NCBI RefSeq assembly: GCF_036884655.1
Contig: NC_088357.1
Span: forward strand, 3,711,001 to 3,775,000
DNA: 64,000 nt
Source of the DNA: Musa acuminata AAA Group
Taxonomy: Eukaryota; Streptophyta; Magnoliopsida; Zingiberales; Musaceae
Direction: 5' to 3'
Shown: piece after piece, positions 25,515-38,947 of the stretch
Position numbering within the stretch: position 1 is the stretch's first letter
Layout: each line of letters opens with the position of its first letter
Made by a program: the position numbers and the translations under genes
The notes under the pieces: model-generated
What the model saw: the letters and a program-made list of their open reading frames with translations, nothing else
The model's database searches: none
Told to the model about the DNA's origin: nothing

Positions 25515-26216
25515 TCCCTCCTCCTCTTACCTTTCCGATGACTCGATGATCGGTGCAACTGGGAGAAGGAAGACGACTTCTTATAGCTGCATCAACAGCT
25601 GGTTGTCGTAATCCCAGCAAAGACACGTAGAACACGAGTGGCACGGAAGATCATGAATCCGATCCTCGATCCAGTCTCCCAAACGTCTTAGCTACGTCAA
25701 ATGCGATTTCTGAACGCATACGTCTGGAGCACCGTGAAGATGGAGGTGATGGCTCCGTCGTTCAGTGAAGTCGATGAACGTTTTCTTCTTGAGAAGTCGG
25801 TCGTCGTCGTCGTCTACTGAAATCTTCCGAATAGTAATAGCTAGTCAGTAACATCATGGGTTGGACAATGCGGGCGACTCAACGATATCAATATCAATGG
25901 ACGGAATCAGGGAAGTTTCATTCATGGAATAAGTGAACCATGTGAGTCGATGAATTAACTTCGGCTAACCACGGAGAGGGAAAAGATCATCACATCAAAT
26001 AAATCTGTAACCTTACGGACACTCCACCGGAAAATGATGAATTCTTTTCATTTTCAGTGAAAGACTTGTTGTTGATTGAAGCAAATTGCAACTATAAACC
26101 CTATAAACCTTCCACCAGAGAAATTGCAAAGAAGTCCGACCTATCTATCCACATCAAATGGTTGGCGACTTGATGATTTCAATCCAGTAGAAACTCATTT
26201 TCAATTAAAAATCTAT

Positions 26217-26251
<35 letters not shown>

Positions 26252-26929
26252 TTTGCAAAGAATAAGTGGCGAAAATCATGACTTGACAAAGTCTTTCCAA
26301 ACAAACTTAACTAACACCTTGAAAAAAAAATCTTGTTTACCAACTAGTCTAACACCTTCAAGAAAATCTTCATCCAAAAAATAATCGTCTCATATATCTT
26401 ATGGTGGTATAAAAAGATCTAGAATTACTACAAAGGAACGCTAGTCTAAAATAATTGATTTATAAACTTGAGAAACTCAAATAGCTAGTCCAAAATAATA
26501 GAGGTAGACGGACATGACTTAAAAGAGTATTAATATTTGAGCATGAACAAAGATGAAGTATACTCGTCTTCCGTTTCCTCGGAGCAACGCTAGCAATACG
26601 AGAGTGACAACCACTTCAATGGAAGAAATTAGCTTTGTGACCTCCAATTTACAAAAAACATATAGTATCAAGTTTTCTTCAGTCATATGCACATTGCAAA
26701 GATACAATATGGCAGAGAATTATAATTTCAACCATATACAACAAGAACATAACAACTGTGCACGTACTGTTCACGCTAGCACTTGAATGTTCTGATCGTT
26801 CAGATAAACAATGACTTATTTTGGATATATGTAGAATAGCCAACACCAAACTTCAACCAAAAACCATTTTGAACACCTTACAGCTGGAAGCACAAAGCAT
26901 TAAGAGGGAAGTGATAAGTGATTCCTACA
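25515..26929. other. Intergenic: upstream region of copy B, downstream of copy C
   Basis: It should contain the promoter and 5' UTR of B (next to 25515) and the 3' UTR of C. A trinucleotide run (GTC/GTCGTCGTC) lies near 25800 and an (ATTT)n run at 26213-26254. No other gene is seen. Confidence 0.5.
26213..26254. repeat. (TTTA)n microsatellite
   Basis: About ten uninterrupted TTTA units in the B-C intergenic region. Confidence 0.95.
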
Positions 26930-29900
26930 TTATCTTGCCGATGGACCACAGACGTCAGACATTCTTGCAATATTTTCTATTTCAAGTGCACTGTTGGTAT
27001 CGCTTATGTTGCTGACTTCTGTGTATAGGTTCTCACTGCATGTAACTAGGTTCTCAGTTCTATCAGGAGAAGTCTCTAGTTCCAAACTCTCTTTCAGCTG
27101 CATCACAACATCTGCCATGGTTGGCCTCTGATGGGACGCTTGTGATGTGCATTTCAGTGCGATATCAGCACACTTCCACACAGAATTGACATCATAATTC
27201 CCTTGCAGCTTGGCATCGACAACATCCTCAATATTTCCTCGGCCAAGCCTTTGGCGCACCCTTTGAACTATATGTGCATGCTCTGCACTTTGTACAATTG
27301 GAGGTTGCCCTGTGATCAGCTCCAAAAGAACCACCCCAAAGCTGTACACATCGCTTTTCTCACTGATCTGGAAGGTATTGTAGTACCTGCACAGGTAACA
27401 TAACAATTTCCAATCATCTCTCCCCTTTCCATTCCTCAAATTCATCTGGTCACTGATATGCAAATACAAATTAGTTCAATATATAATCGTAATCGTATAT
27501 AACCTTGACGGACAAGTGCTTATATAAGCTACTCAAAGGTCAGAAAAAGAAGGACCCTAATTGTCATGGATTAAAGCAAAAGTTACAAAATAGAAAACCT
27601 ATTTGCAATTGGTTGCCTATTTATCATCATTATTTTCCTGAATGAGACCAGTAACCATTTAGTCCAACAGATAACAAAGGTATACAGAGATGGATGACTA
27701 GATTTATGAAGTGCTTGACAAATGAGACAACTGTTTAATTTGCAGAGAATTAACACAAACAGCAAAGGTAATGGTAGCATCAGTAAAGACAGAGGCAGCA
27801 CTTCAGAGTACTAATAGAACTAGATTTTTTAGGTTAAAAAACATGTCAGTATATGATTCCTCCAAAATATTTTCCTGCTCCATAATGTATTTTCATATTT
27901 AGATGTTATGTTAAATGTTAATGGTTGACAACCAAAAATTTAAATCAAACGTGTAATCAACCACCGCTTTTTTTTTCTTCGTCATTGCCATCCCAGGCAG
28001 TTATATTTTTTCAAGCAAAGGGAAAGAAATGAGAAAACTGACATACTCTGGATCAAGGTATCCTGGGGTTCCCACGACTGCCGTGGATACATGAGTATTG
28101 ACCTCACTTTGAAAAGCTTTTGAGAGGCCAAAATCTGCTATCTTGGCCTCCAGCTTCTCACTTAATAGGATATTTGCTGTCTTCACATCTCTGTGAATTA
28201 ATGCTGGTTTGCATCCCTTGTGCAAATACTCCAGTCCTGCACCACATTGAAATTCATGAACATGAAGACGAAAAAAATGAATATCCGAAGAATCAGGCCG
28301 AGTACTCGTATTAAAACTTTGCATTACTCCCAACCTTCTGCAGCCTCAACTGCAATCAGGAGACGCTGTCGCCAACTTAAAGGTCTGGTACTGTGTGTCC
28401 TTCCTGTATCATTTCGTATCAACAAGACATCAACATCTGATGGGAAAGATCAATGCAGATAAATTGTATTACAGAGAGCTTGTTAAATAGTAACTAGCCT
28501 TGTCATCTCAAGTCATTTATGCTTCCCTATACAGATGTGTAAAAATTGGAAATTTGCTGCAATTGAAACTTGAAAGTACCAACAAAGAATGGTGTAATTT
28601 TGGAATAGTTCTAAAAAAATATATAAATATTGGAATCAAATGTTAGTATGCTCTCATTAGAAAAAAAACAGAGGAAAGAAGAGAGAGAGAGAGAGAGGGA
28701 GAGTGTGTGTGTGTGTGTTTGAACTTTGAAGTATCCACTCATGTAAGAACTTTCAGATCATATTATTTTTCCCTTTGGCTTGCCCTTATTTGTTCTCAAC
28801 CTGCTTCATCATGTGAACCGAATATCACCTTTAAATTTCACACTCTATTAGTAGAGAACTCTAAACGTTGAGAACAAACACATGAGTTTTACTCAAGTTC
28901 ACATACTAATATACTTTATTTGAAAATCTAAAAAGTTAGATAATGACCTGAGGACGATTATTGACATTGCACTCTCATGTTTACCGCCTTAAGTTAAACT
29001 GAACCAGGCCATAGTAACATAGAGCCAAAACAGCAAGTGCTGTCTTGGAAAGGACCAGTTTGTGGATAAAGATAGAGAGCGTAAGTACATGGAGTTTCTA
29101 ACCTTGTAGATGGTCTTGTAGGGTTCCCTGAGCCATATATTCGTATACAAGTGCCAGATAGTCTCCATCATTGCAGTAGCCAACCATAGAAACTAAAGTC
29201 CGGTGATGAACCCTTGTCAGGTGCTGGGCCTGCAAAAAGAAAATCCACAATTGTTTTGAAGCTTGGCAACACCAAAATCCAAACAACAACCACAGAATGG
29301 AGGCACAAAAGACAAGGGTGAACATTCTCTGGTATCCAAGTAATCATGGATATAACATTATTGTTCAAGAATGCTACTTGATTCACGAACGAATTTAACA
29401 TTATGGTTTCCAAAAATAAAAGTATTACTTATTTTCCAAAAAGTAACATATACTACTTGATTCACGAATAAATTTCCAGCGAAAAAATTCAAAGCTTTAT
29501 TTTTCTTTTTGAGCAGCCGATTGCTGTATTCAATCACACAAAATCTACCTAAGATTACAAACACCTAATTGTTAAGAACCAAATACCTCAGCAAGAAACT
29601 GGTCAGTCCCTTGTGATGATGCTTGGGATCGCATCTTGACTGCAACTTCAGTCCCATCTTCCAAACAACCATAGAAGACAGTGCCAAATCCTCCTTTGCC
29701 TAGGACCTTTTGAAAATTATTAGTTATGTTCTTTAACTCCATGTATGTGAATTGTCGGTTCTCAAGTTGCAATGGATCATGACGATGGTCCTTTACTTGG
29801 TTGGAGAAACCTTCATTCTGTGGCTTCACAGAGGTACCTTTTCTCGAGCCTTTCAAGTTAAGCATCACAACATCAAATGCAGGTTCAGAAATTGGATCAG

Positions 29901-32900
29901 AAGATAATGTTCTTTTAATTATAACCATATCTGAGTTAAACTTGCTCGTCACAATTGCAAGAGTTTTGTTATATGAAAGATTACCTTGTCGCTTCAGCCT
30001 GCAGATTATGAGTATCACCATGAGCACTATTGTAACAGGAACTATACAAAGAATAACAATTACAGGTGTCGTTATCTTCTTCTTTTTCGATGATGGCGTC
30101 ACCTTGCATGAAGTTCCATTCTCACAAAGATATGGATTTCCCTCAATTCTGGCATGAGATTTAAACATTGTTACTGTTTTATAATATAAACGACATTCAG
30201 GGGAGAAAAAAAGGACCAAAGCTGAAAAGGAGGAAACAGTGATGGAAGCGTAAAAGAAACTATTTTGTTGCTATTATAGTTCTAAAAGAGAATAACAACC
30301 TTTTGAAAGTTTGACATTCTTGTAAGCAGTAAAAAATAGAAGAATCCAACAAATTTTTTTTTTCTTTTATTTTTGTAATCATGCTAAGCAAATTTTAGCT
30401 TTCGTATTTGTTGTTAAAAGGTGAAGGTACTGAATTTCCTAGTCATCTTTGTCCTTATAAATACTTATGTAATTACTTTAATGAAATTTTTTACAGTGCT
30501 TGCAGGGTCCTACTTGGAGTTATATTAGCAATCGAAAACCTATTAATGGTATGATTAGAGAAAATTGTGTATCTATTGAGACTTGAATTTGGAGAGCTGG
30601 AGGTCTAATATTTTAGTTACGGTGTTGGGTAGCAATATGACATTTCCAAGAAATAGTTGTCCCATAAGTTCGCCTTATTATAGAATTATGTCTAAGAAGT
30701 CCATAAATAAAAGGCCACAGTCCTTAATTGCTTTAGAGAACAATTTTGGAATTTTGTAAATATGGTTTGGTCATAATAGTCTGATTACCCCCTAACTTGA
30801 TCAAACAAGTCAAAATAGCCTGAAACCATTGTTAAAGCCCAGAACCCTAATAGTTCCTGGAAGCACACCTGACTCAAGGGCTAGGAAACTTGGCACCATT
30901 AAGTGCTTAATATGATATCAGCAAAAGGACATTGTATTTATATTTTTGGTCCACATGAGGTTTACATCTATGTTGGCAATCTAAAGCTACCTCTTTCTGT
31001 GTGTGACTAAATGCATTAAACATATAGAATTCTTCAGGAAAGTAAGATCTTTTAAACCTGAGCTTGAAATTCCGTTAAACCCACATTCCGACCTTAATTT
31101 CTTAGTACAACCATTCTTCCTTCACCGATTTGAGAGTGATCCTCAGACTTATTAGTGCAAGACTCCATCCTTCACCAATTTAAGAGTTTTTCTAATAATC
31201 CTGGACCCATTTAAGATCAACATTCCATAGGATAAGACACCTAGCACCTTTATATGTCAAAGTATTACTCTAGTTATAACACCTAACTGCCAATAATATT
31301 CCTTGTCTAGAGCTTTTTAAACATCAAAATTAGTTCTTTGAGATTACATATTATTAAAAAAACAATTGGAAGAATCTATAATTTTAGAACAGCACAAACC
31401 TTAAGGTAAGAAATCCATTTTGTGATCTCTCAAGGAGGGCAGAAGGAATCGATCCATTTAACTGGTTCCTTGTCAGATCTCTGCAAAAAGGCATTAGATC
31501 TTAAACCATTAAGTTACATTTATGTTTTTAAAACAAAAACAACATTAATGAAAATACTTACAGGAGTTTGAGGGAAGTTAATTCCGCTAGAACAGCAGGT
31601 ATTGTCCCTGTTAAGTTGTTGTAAGACAAGTCCCTGAAGAATGTCATAAACAACTATTACCATTCCAAAAATCTAGCAGTTATTGCCATTTCTTTGAGTT
31701 TAACTTCACTGAACTCAAGGGCCCCTGACATTATTAACTAAAGTTACAACCTTATGTAACAAATTTCAGAGCCTGGATCAAAGGCATTTAGAAGAGATCC
31801 AGATCACTGAAAAAATAAGCCATACTAGGTATGGATGGTCAAAGCTTCAATATGGTATCTGAATTCTGATGATTCTTGGATAAGCCCACAATATATCGGT
31901 GGATATGTTTTTATTATTAGAAGGTCCACATGTGGGTTTGTTTATGCAGGTTTCTCCTGCTGAAAGAATGTGTCTGTTTTCACGACGGAGGCAACTGCTC
32001 TTATAGATAATCTCTTATGGGCCTCACAGGATATCACACGTCTAATTGTAAGCATGGGTTCCAATTGTTGCTTTAAATAATAACATTGTTGAGTGCATAA
32101 CAGGTCTTGTGAATCATGAGGCTAATCAGGCAGCTAATTGATTAGCCTTGCTTGTAGACCAGGTCCTGATCATCAGTGGAAATCTCATGTGGCGGAAGTG
32201 TTATCTTCTTTGTGAGAACATTTATGGTTATTGTACTATGCAATCAGTCTGGTGATAAATGCCTTATTTTTTAAAAAAAATTGTGGTTCTGGGTTCTCGA
32301 GATACACATACAATATATCAAATTTGAGGAAGGTTAATTATGGACTTGGCAATACAAAGACAAAACACATAGCAGAAGGCATATATTTTGCTTTAACATA
32401 CTGATGCTTTAATTTCATCAGAATAGTTTTTCTCGAGTTCTTTTGTTCATGTACGAGATTCCAAAAATGTGCATCATTTAGGACAGATGCTTGGCCTTTC
32501 AACGACACTCAGCATTGGCCCCAACAAAGACTAATGACTGTTTACTGTGCTCAAATGTCTATGCCAAGGCAAAAAAGAAATTAGCTTGAAAACAGTAGCC
32601 TTACAGATATTCAATTGCACCAAGGCTGGCAAAAGACTTGGTTATTTCACCAGTCAATCCACTTGTTGATAGGTTCCTGCAAAATATTTAAACTAGTAAG
32701 GTAATTGCATTATTTTTGTATTGACACATTTTGATAATGAATCATCTGCAGTTTAATTTCAATGCAATTCTTTTTTAAAGAACTCACAAAGTAGTGATCC
32801 TTGGAGGAATTGAGACGCTAAAAGTACAGTTTAGTCCATCCCAAGCAAATGCCTTCGGAGTACATGGATCTCCCATCCAATTTCTCTTAATCTTATACCA

Positions 32901-34640
32901 TGCCTTGATTGCCATCATGGCATTAACTGATATTGCAATCAAATCCAAAGAGAATTTAACAACGTAAGTTAATGTCATTGCTTAAAAGCTGTATAATGCA
33001 AATTGAAAAAAAAAAAACAAACTTCTGACATGTCACCGAAGTGCGTGTAACTTACCAAAAAAGAATCAAACGAAATGCTAAGGCAATTTGTAAACAACAA
33101 ACTCTAACAAAATCACATCACTACAATCCATCGTATCACTTATCCCTGTGCTGATCCATCTTCCATCATGGATACCTCCCAAGCCTAACCAAAATTATTG
33201 CAGTTTATAAACATCCAGCATCAATTTATATTTATCCTGTTCCAATTACACTTGATTGGGATTTCTAAATGAATAGCTTTTTTTTTGGTTCTATTCCAAT
33301 CAGAAAGTATAGTTTCAAAAGACATATACGAAAAAGAAAAAAAAATCCTTTATTTCAACACTCTAATTTTGAGGATTCAAACCTGTGCTAGGGTTCAGTG
33401 ACACCACCCCTTCTTTTAAGATCCAAAGATAGTGGTCGTCTTTGCACTCAAGCAAAATATGTTGAGGGCATTTTGAGGCTACAGGCTTTAGACACACACT
33501 CACGAAGAAAGGGTAGAATCTTGAGTTGGAGCTCGTTTTCCTTCCCATCGTGCCATGCTCGCTCTCCAGGGACATTACATCAAACAGCTTATGAACATAA
33601 ACGAAGGGAGAAAAGTCTCGTCGTACCATCGCCATCATTCGACGGCACGTTGGCGTTACTCAAGGTCGAGAAGATTTCCAAGGCGTTGAGGATGGGCGGA
33701 AGGGTGGAGTTGCTCAGCGCCACAAGGGTGATGTTGTAGGAAAGGAACTGGCCGAGGGGGTGGATGCTGTACACGGAGTCGGAGAAGAGGTAGTCCGGGG
33801 TCATGGGGCTTCCCAGCCACTGGATCCCATTGACGTAGACGTAGAACTGCCGCGAGACGTTGGTCCCGGAGAGTTTGAGGAAATCGGAGATGTGCAAGAT
33901 GGGGAAGTACTGGTTGACGTCGCCGGGATAGGGATCCCAGGAGAGGAGCAGCGTGGTGGAGTTGACGGGGGTGACGGCGGTCTGCATGACGGCAGAGGGG
34001 GCCTCGAAGTAGTCCTCCGAGAGATTCTCGACGGTGGAAGTGGTGGAGATGTCGGTCCATATGGGCAAGCTCCACGGCTCCCAGAGGCGGTCGTGGCGAT
34101 CGTCCGGGTACCTGCCGACGGTCGTGACCAGAAAACATTGTTCTCAGTGAACGGTTCAAGAGTGGAACCGAGCCGGTTATCGCTGGAAATGTTTGTTTCG
34201 TTTTTGTTTTCAGAATGAATAAGTGAGATTAAAAAGAAAACTGAGCCACCCACATCAAATTAATATTTTGCATATAAAATTTATACGATTAGATTTCGAA
34301 CCACAAATTATTATGTGACTAATCTTTTAATATGAACCTTATAAAGTAAGATTTTAATCTCTCAAGTATATCACAATTTAATTTAGACAATCATGAGAGA
34401 TCAGAAATCTGAATCCCGCTACGCTACATATGGTAGATAAATAAATGTATAAATAATAAGAGAGAGATAAAAATTATAGACATCCATTGGTCTATTCAAA
34501 ATATTAGTATGTCGTCGAACCCATTTATCAAAGATTGAATGTTCAATATATCATCAAATAATTTTTTCCAGGATGTTAACTAATTTGGTCGAATGATTTT
34601 ATTATTGATAACAGTCTAAAATTCGTCTTCTCTGCTTATT

Positions 34641-34677
<37 letters not shown>

Positions 34678-36187
34678 TTATTATTAAAAATAAAAATATT
34701 TGGGATGGGCTTATGAGATTTTTTGTTAGTAAATTTTAGAGTTATCACTATTAAATAAAAAAAAGTCAAATCTTATTATTTCAATAATTTTTAGAGTTTG
34801 TAGTTCACAACTAATTTTCTTCCAATAACTTCATACCTAAATTACGACTTCATATTATCCCTTATATTTGAACCCTATTAATATTATGATCCCTATATGT
34901 AAAAAAATTATATTGAGATCCCTATAATTTTGAAAGTAAAATAAATAATCTTATTTATCCTAACATCATCAGCTATATTAACAGAAAACATAATACATGA
35001 CATCTTGGATCGATATAAAAGTAATAGGTAAAAAGAGAATTTTAATATCCAGTCTGTGTTTCAGCATGTCGATAAAATCATTAGAAACAAAATGAATATT
35101 GAAGGTATCTTTTTGTACATCATCTTTACGGTGATCCAACATGTGATATTGTGTAAGGTCATGAGGACTAATATATAATTCCAATTAAATTATAATTTTT
35201 TAAGTACGGCTTGATAAGCATGATGATATGCAGGTAAAGACTCAAAAAGCTTGGAAAAAAGATATTTGCCCGTATCGGATTAATCGTAATAGCGATCCAT
35301 TTTGTAACATTAATATAAAAGAAGGATATGAAGTTCTTCAAAGATTGCAGTTGAAGCATATGGAGCAGAGCATGTTTGCTGGAACAGAGTATTTACCTGA
35401 CATAGGTATCCTTGTGTCCCATGTTAAGCCGCTTGAAGAGGACCAGACTGCGAGAGGCGTTCACGGCCGGGTAAAGCATGTCCTTCAATGGCCTCACGTC
35501 CAGCCCCGATATGAACGGAGTCCCATGCCCGGTGTTCAGCAGGCACACCGAGAAGACATCAGATGAGGCCACCGTGATGACCTCGATGGTATACGTTTGG
35601 TCGGGGCCGGTGATGTTCATGTTCGCCCAGAGATTGACGCCCAGGTAGAGATCGAACAGCAGTGGCTGCGTGTTCATGCCGTCGTAGTTCCCGTACATAA
35701 ACCACGCTCGCACAAGATACTTGGAGCCCTTGGTGATGGACGTGATCCAGTAGCAGTTGCGAGTCCCGCTGGGAAAGCTTCTCAGGCTCAGCCATCGTCT
35801 TGCCATGCCGTTCGACACGTATGCCCCGGAGATGTTATGGTTTTCTCCGGTGTCGATGAATCCGGTGTCAGAAACGTAGGTTATGTTGGTCTTCGGGTCG
35901 ATGTAGGTGGTGCCAGGGGCTATACCGTTGTCGATGCTTATGAAACCTGGAAAGCAAGACTAGATTACTACGACAAGATGATCCAAGATGAGTTTGTCAA
36001 CCTCAGCTTGATCAGCAGAAATCTAATGGAAAGATGACTAGTTTGGCATCTCGAAGATATATATACACAGCTACTTACCGAGAGCGTCTGTGGACTGACA
36101 GTGAACCGGAAGAACGGCCATGGCGAGGCCCAGGAGGACGTAGCACCAGACAGAGGCCATCTTCCCCGAGCTGAAGCAGCATTCCAT
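26930..36187 (-). CDS. Receptor kinase copy C: malectin-like/LRR-I receptor-like kinase, intact
   Basis: Thirteen exons: 36079-36187, 35397-35946, 33627-34111, 32788-32926, 32605-32676, 31562-31633, 31400-31480, 29985-30148, 29587-29849, 29103-29229, 28335-28403, 28047-28236, 26930-27386; 2778 nt, 925 aa. Signal peptide from ATG 36187 ([20 protein letters not shown]). Malectin-like exons include [16 protein letters not shown] and [17 protein letters not shown]; then NWMGDPCTP, three LRR exons, and a transmembrane segment ([20 protein letters not shown]). The kinase has [40 protein letters not shown] and [10 protein letters not shown]; it ends GPSAR. All catalytic residues checked are present. 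Exon 9 is 24 nt longer than in B, D and E, extending the juxtamembrane region. The first malectin motif reads SIDNG where the others have IDCG. The gene is spread over 9.3 kb because introns 2, 7 and 5 exceed or approach 1 kb. Likely a plasma-membrane receptor kinase; ligand unknown. Confidence 0.93.
28679..28719. repeat. (AG)n-(TG)n compound microsatellite
   Basis: Short AG run followed by a TG run in an intron of copy C (between the exons at 28335-28403 and 29103-29229). Confidence 0.9.
34643..34672. repeat. (TA)n microsatellite
   Basis: Fifteen TA units in the AT-rich second intron of copy C. Confidence 0.95.
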
Positions 36188-37125
36188 TGTCACGCCCATC
36201 GCCGCTGCTACCTTCAGAGTACAGCAGAGGAAGAGGAAGCCACCTTAAACCACTTGTTAGCACGACAATATTTCGCGATCACCTCAATTATCTGCATGAC
36301 CTCGAACAGGACACACCTATTCACACGTACCAACGATTGGCACGTGGCACATCCAAGCAAAGAAGATCCCGGATTAGCAGGTAGCTTGCTCTTAAAGTGT
36401 ACCTTGCCGTGGAGCAGAGAGCAGAGCGTGGCCGTGGCGCCCCTCTCGCTTCCATGGACGACTTCCGGTGAGTCAATGGGTTTGGTGAGTCTTCGGGATC
36501 CATTACATGCAGCTGCACATGGGTGGGGGGGTCATTGACTTTGACTTAGCGCACTCTTCCGTTTGCTTGGAAACTGGCTGAAGTTTTTAGTGACTTCGCC
36601 ATTGATCCGAAATGATCGACACGGTTTTGTTTGCTATCGGAGGTGAAGGATAAGACGTCCTCATCGTTGCCGAAATCATTGAATCAACTACGAGCCATAC
36701 ACAATGAGAATGAGGAAGGAATCCGCACACAAACACAAAAGTCAGCGAGATATTTCAAGAACGGGTAATTCTTTTCGGCCTGTGTAAAAGAACTAATAAT
36801 TCAGCAGACCGTATACGAAGCAGAGGAAGATTATGTGTTGTTCTTTGGTCATACTAATCGTGTGAGATGACTGCCGCTTGGTGTTCTGTGAAGGCGACTG
36901 TCAAGGGGAAGGCACATGGAACAGCTCAATTATGTTCAGGTCGAGATCTCCACCTATACATTGCTTCTCGTGTTGTTTCTGTAAGTATCGATATCACTAA
37001 TGGTCAGCTCAGCGGAATGAGAAATGACATATCTTATGATCCACTAGATGTAGTTTAGGTTCGAGTGCGATAGAAAAAAAGTCAAAATCGGAGGCATGAA
37101 GCAACATTGATTGTCGATCAAGAGA
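36188..37125. other. Upstream region of copy C
   Basis: Should include the 5' UTR and promoter of C. No gene is recognised. Confidence 0.4.
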
Positions 37126-37290
37126 GTACTTCTTGGTAGATTTGTAGAAATCACAACACTAACTTCTGCAGCTCCAAGCTCGCCTTTAGCTGCATCACCA
37201 CGTCTGCCCCATTTCTGCATCAATCGGCACGCTTCCTGACTGAGTTCACGTCCGACTCCCCATGCAGCAACATCGTCCTCGAAATCACGT
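37126..37290 (-). pseudogene. Receptor-kinase C-lobe relic (minus strand)
   Basis: Read on the minus strand the segment gives HGESDVNSVRKRAD, a stop, then after a short gap [15 protein letters not shown]. These match the subdomain XI region of the neighbours ([17 protein letters not shown] ... [14 protein letters not shown] in copy B). Only the last exon is represented and it carries a stop and a deletion. Confidence 0.75.
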
Positions 37291-37490
37291 CAATCTCACG
37301 TAGTTCAGTGGGTTTACGAGAGGCTTGCTGTAGGGAATATCGAGGATGTTATGCCTGCGAGGTGAATACGACGTGGATTCTTATCGGAAACTCTGCCTAC
37401 GGAGCTCTGACCTCTGCCATGCAATAGTCCTCCAAGAGGGCTACAATGACCGAGGTGGTGATGACGAACACTGCAGAGTGCGCATGACAA
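37291..37490 (+). pseudogene. Receptor-kinase C-lobe relic (plus strand)
   Basis: Read on the plus strand it gives HVVQWVYERLAVGNIEDV, then after a frameshift GEYDVDSYRKL, and further on KRATMTEVVMT. This parallels [18 protein letters not shown] in copy D and [10 protein letters not shown] in B. Frames are broken between blocks. It lies directly next to the minus-strand relic with 5' sides facing each other. Confidence 0.75.
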
Positions 37491-38947
37491 AACCCAATTG
37501 ATGCAAGCATACAAAAAGTAGAATCTACATAGAGAACATAGCGACATATGGCAGATTTGGTGCATTCGACGTGGAATACGAAAGCATTTCCGAGAAAAGA
37601 AGATGATATTGGTGTCACTCCGGTCTTCTTTGTTACATGATATCCGTGGATGCTTACAATTTTGTTGGTAAATTTGATAGGAATTTGGAAGGTTTGTGTC
37701 TCTGTTTGTGTTACTTTGTGGGAGACTAGTAGTACTCGATGCTTTTTTGTTTTTTCCAATAAGATTGATAGCATTATGAATGAAATGATCCGAGCACTAC
37801 TTGCATAGCTAAGAAATATAATTATAATATGAAGAAGATCATAATAAGTTCTATGATCATCCACCTGATCGCTAGTCAACCAATGAGCTCTTCCATGTAC
37901 CTACCTCTTTCTCTTCTAGACGTTGACTTTTGGCTTTCATGAGCTAAGAAACCACCACCACCACCCTCCAATTCTTGCCCACAAAGAGGAGCAATTTGAG
38001 ACGTAGGTTGCTCATCAAGTGGGCTGGTGCTGGTAAACGAGAACAGCCGACGCTGCTCGCAGACGATGACCAGATGAGTTCGTTCAAAGGGTATGATATT
38101 TATCACCATCGATTTATAGTGGAATACTCATCAAATATTGATTTAAAATATTTAAATTTAATAGTAGAACACTTATCAAATATTAAGTGGGGAGAGATTT
38201 AAAGTTCCTCATGCTACTATCATGTCAAAACGGGAGTACTGCTATAAAGGCTTGATGAGTAAACTATTAGTAGTCTTAATCATCTTGGCTAAATAGTCCA
38301 ATTTGTTAAGAGTTAGTCATTAGATCGAAGACTTTGATTATGACGAATAATACTAGTACTAGACATGCTCATATGCTAAATAGAGTGGATTATTATTGGA
38401 CAATACCTCATATGCACCTTTGGTTTTGAGCTTAGTGGAGAAGTATTTAAACTTATCTATAAGGACGTGACGTGATGAATGATGATGAGTGTCTTATTAT
38501 TAACTTACAACGGATAAATCAGTCATTCATCGGGAGTTGCTTATATTTTGGGAATTGGGAAGCTACTAATTCTTTCTGTTAATAACAGCTGAGGTTGAAT
38601 TAGTCTCAGCAATCTAGTCCTTGGATTTTGTCAAGATGATGTAGTTTGCTGATCTATTTCCTTGTTACTAAAACTTGGCCTTCCCAACTAAACAAACGAA
38701 GAAGCTTTAATAAACGTTATCATGTCATCTTCGTAGTTTGACTTTTTGAGCCTTTAAATTGCCGATGATATGTTCGGTCTCATCTGTATATTCCAGCATT
38801 GTTTTCTTGTACTGTCTTGTATGTATGTCTTGAAGTAGGATGTATCTCTTACTTTATTCATATACACATAGCAAAATGTGGATCATTTGTTGAGTCCAGT
38901 CCTCTGACGTTGTCCCGGAAAGCCTTCCTGCGCAGGAAGAAGGTGTA
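37491..38947. other. Intergenic upstream of copy D
   Basis: AT-rich non-coding DNA; the last few hundred bases should include the promoter and 5' UTR of D. No gene or repeat family is recognised. Confidence 0.4.

Noticed and set aside
33656..34253. Alternative-frame ORFs on both strands over 33656-34253
   Set aside because: Shadows of the malectin exon of copy C (33627-34111), whose own frame has clear family motifs.
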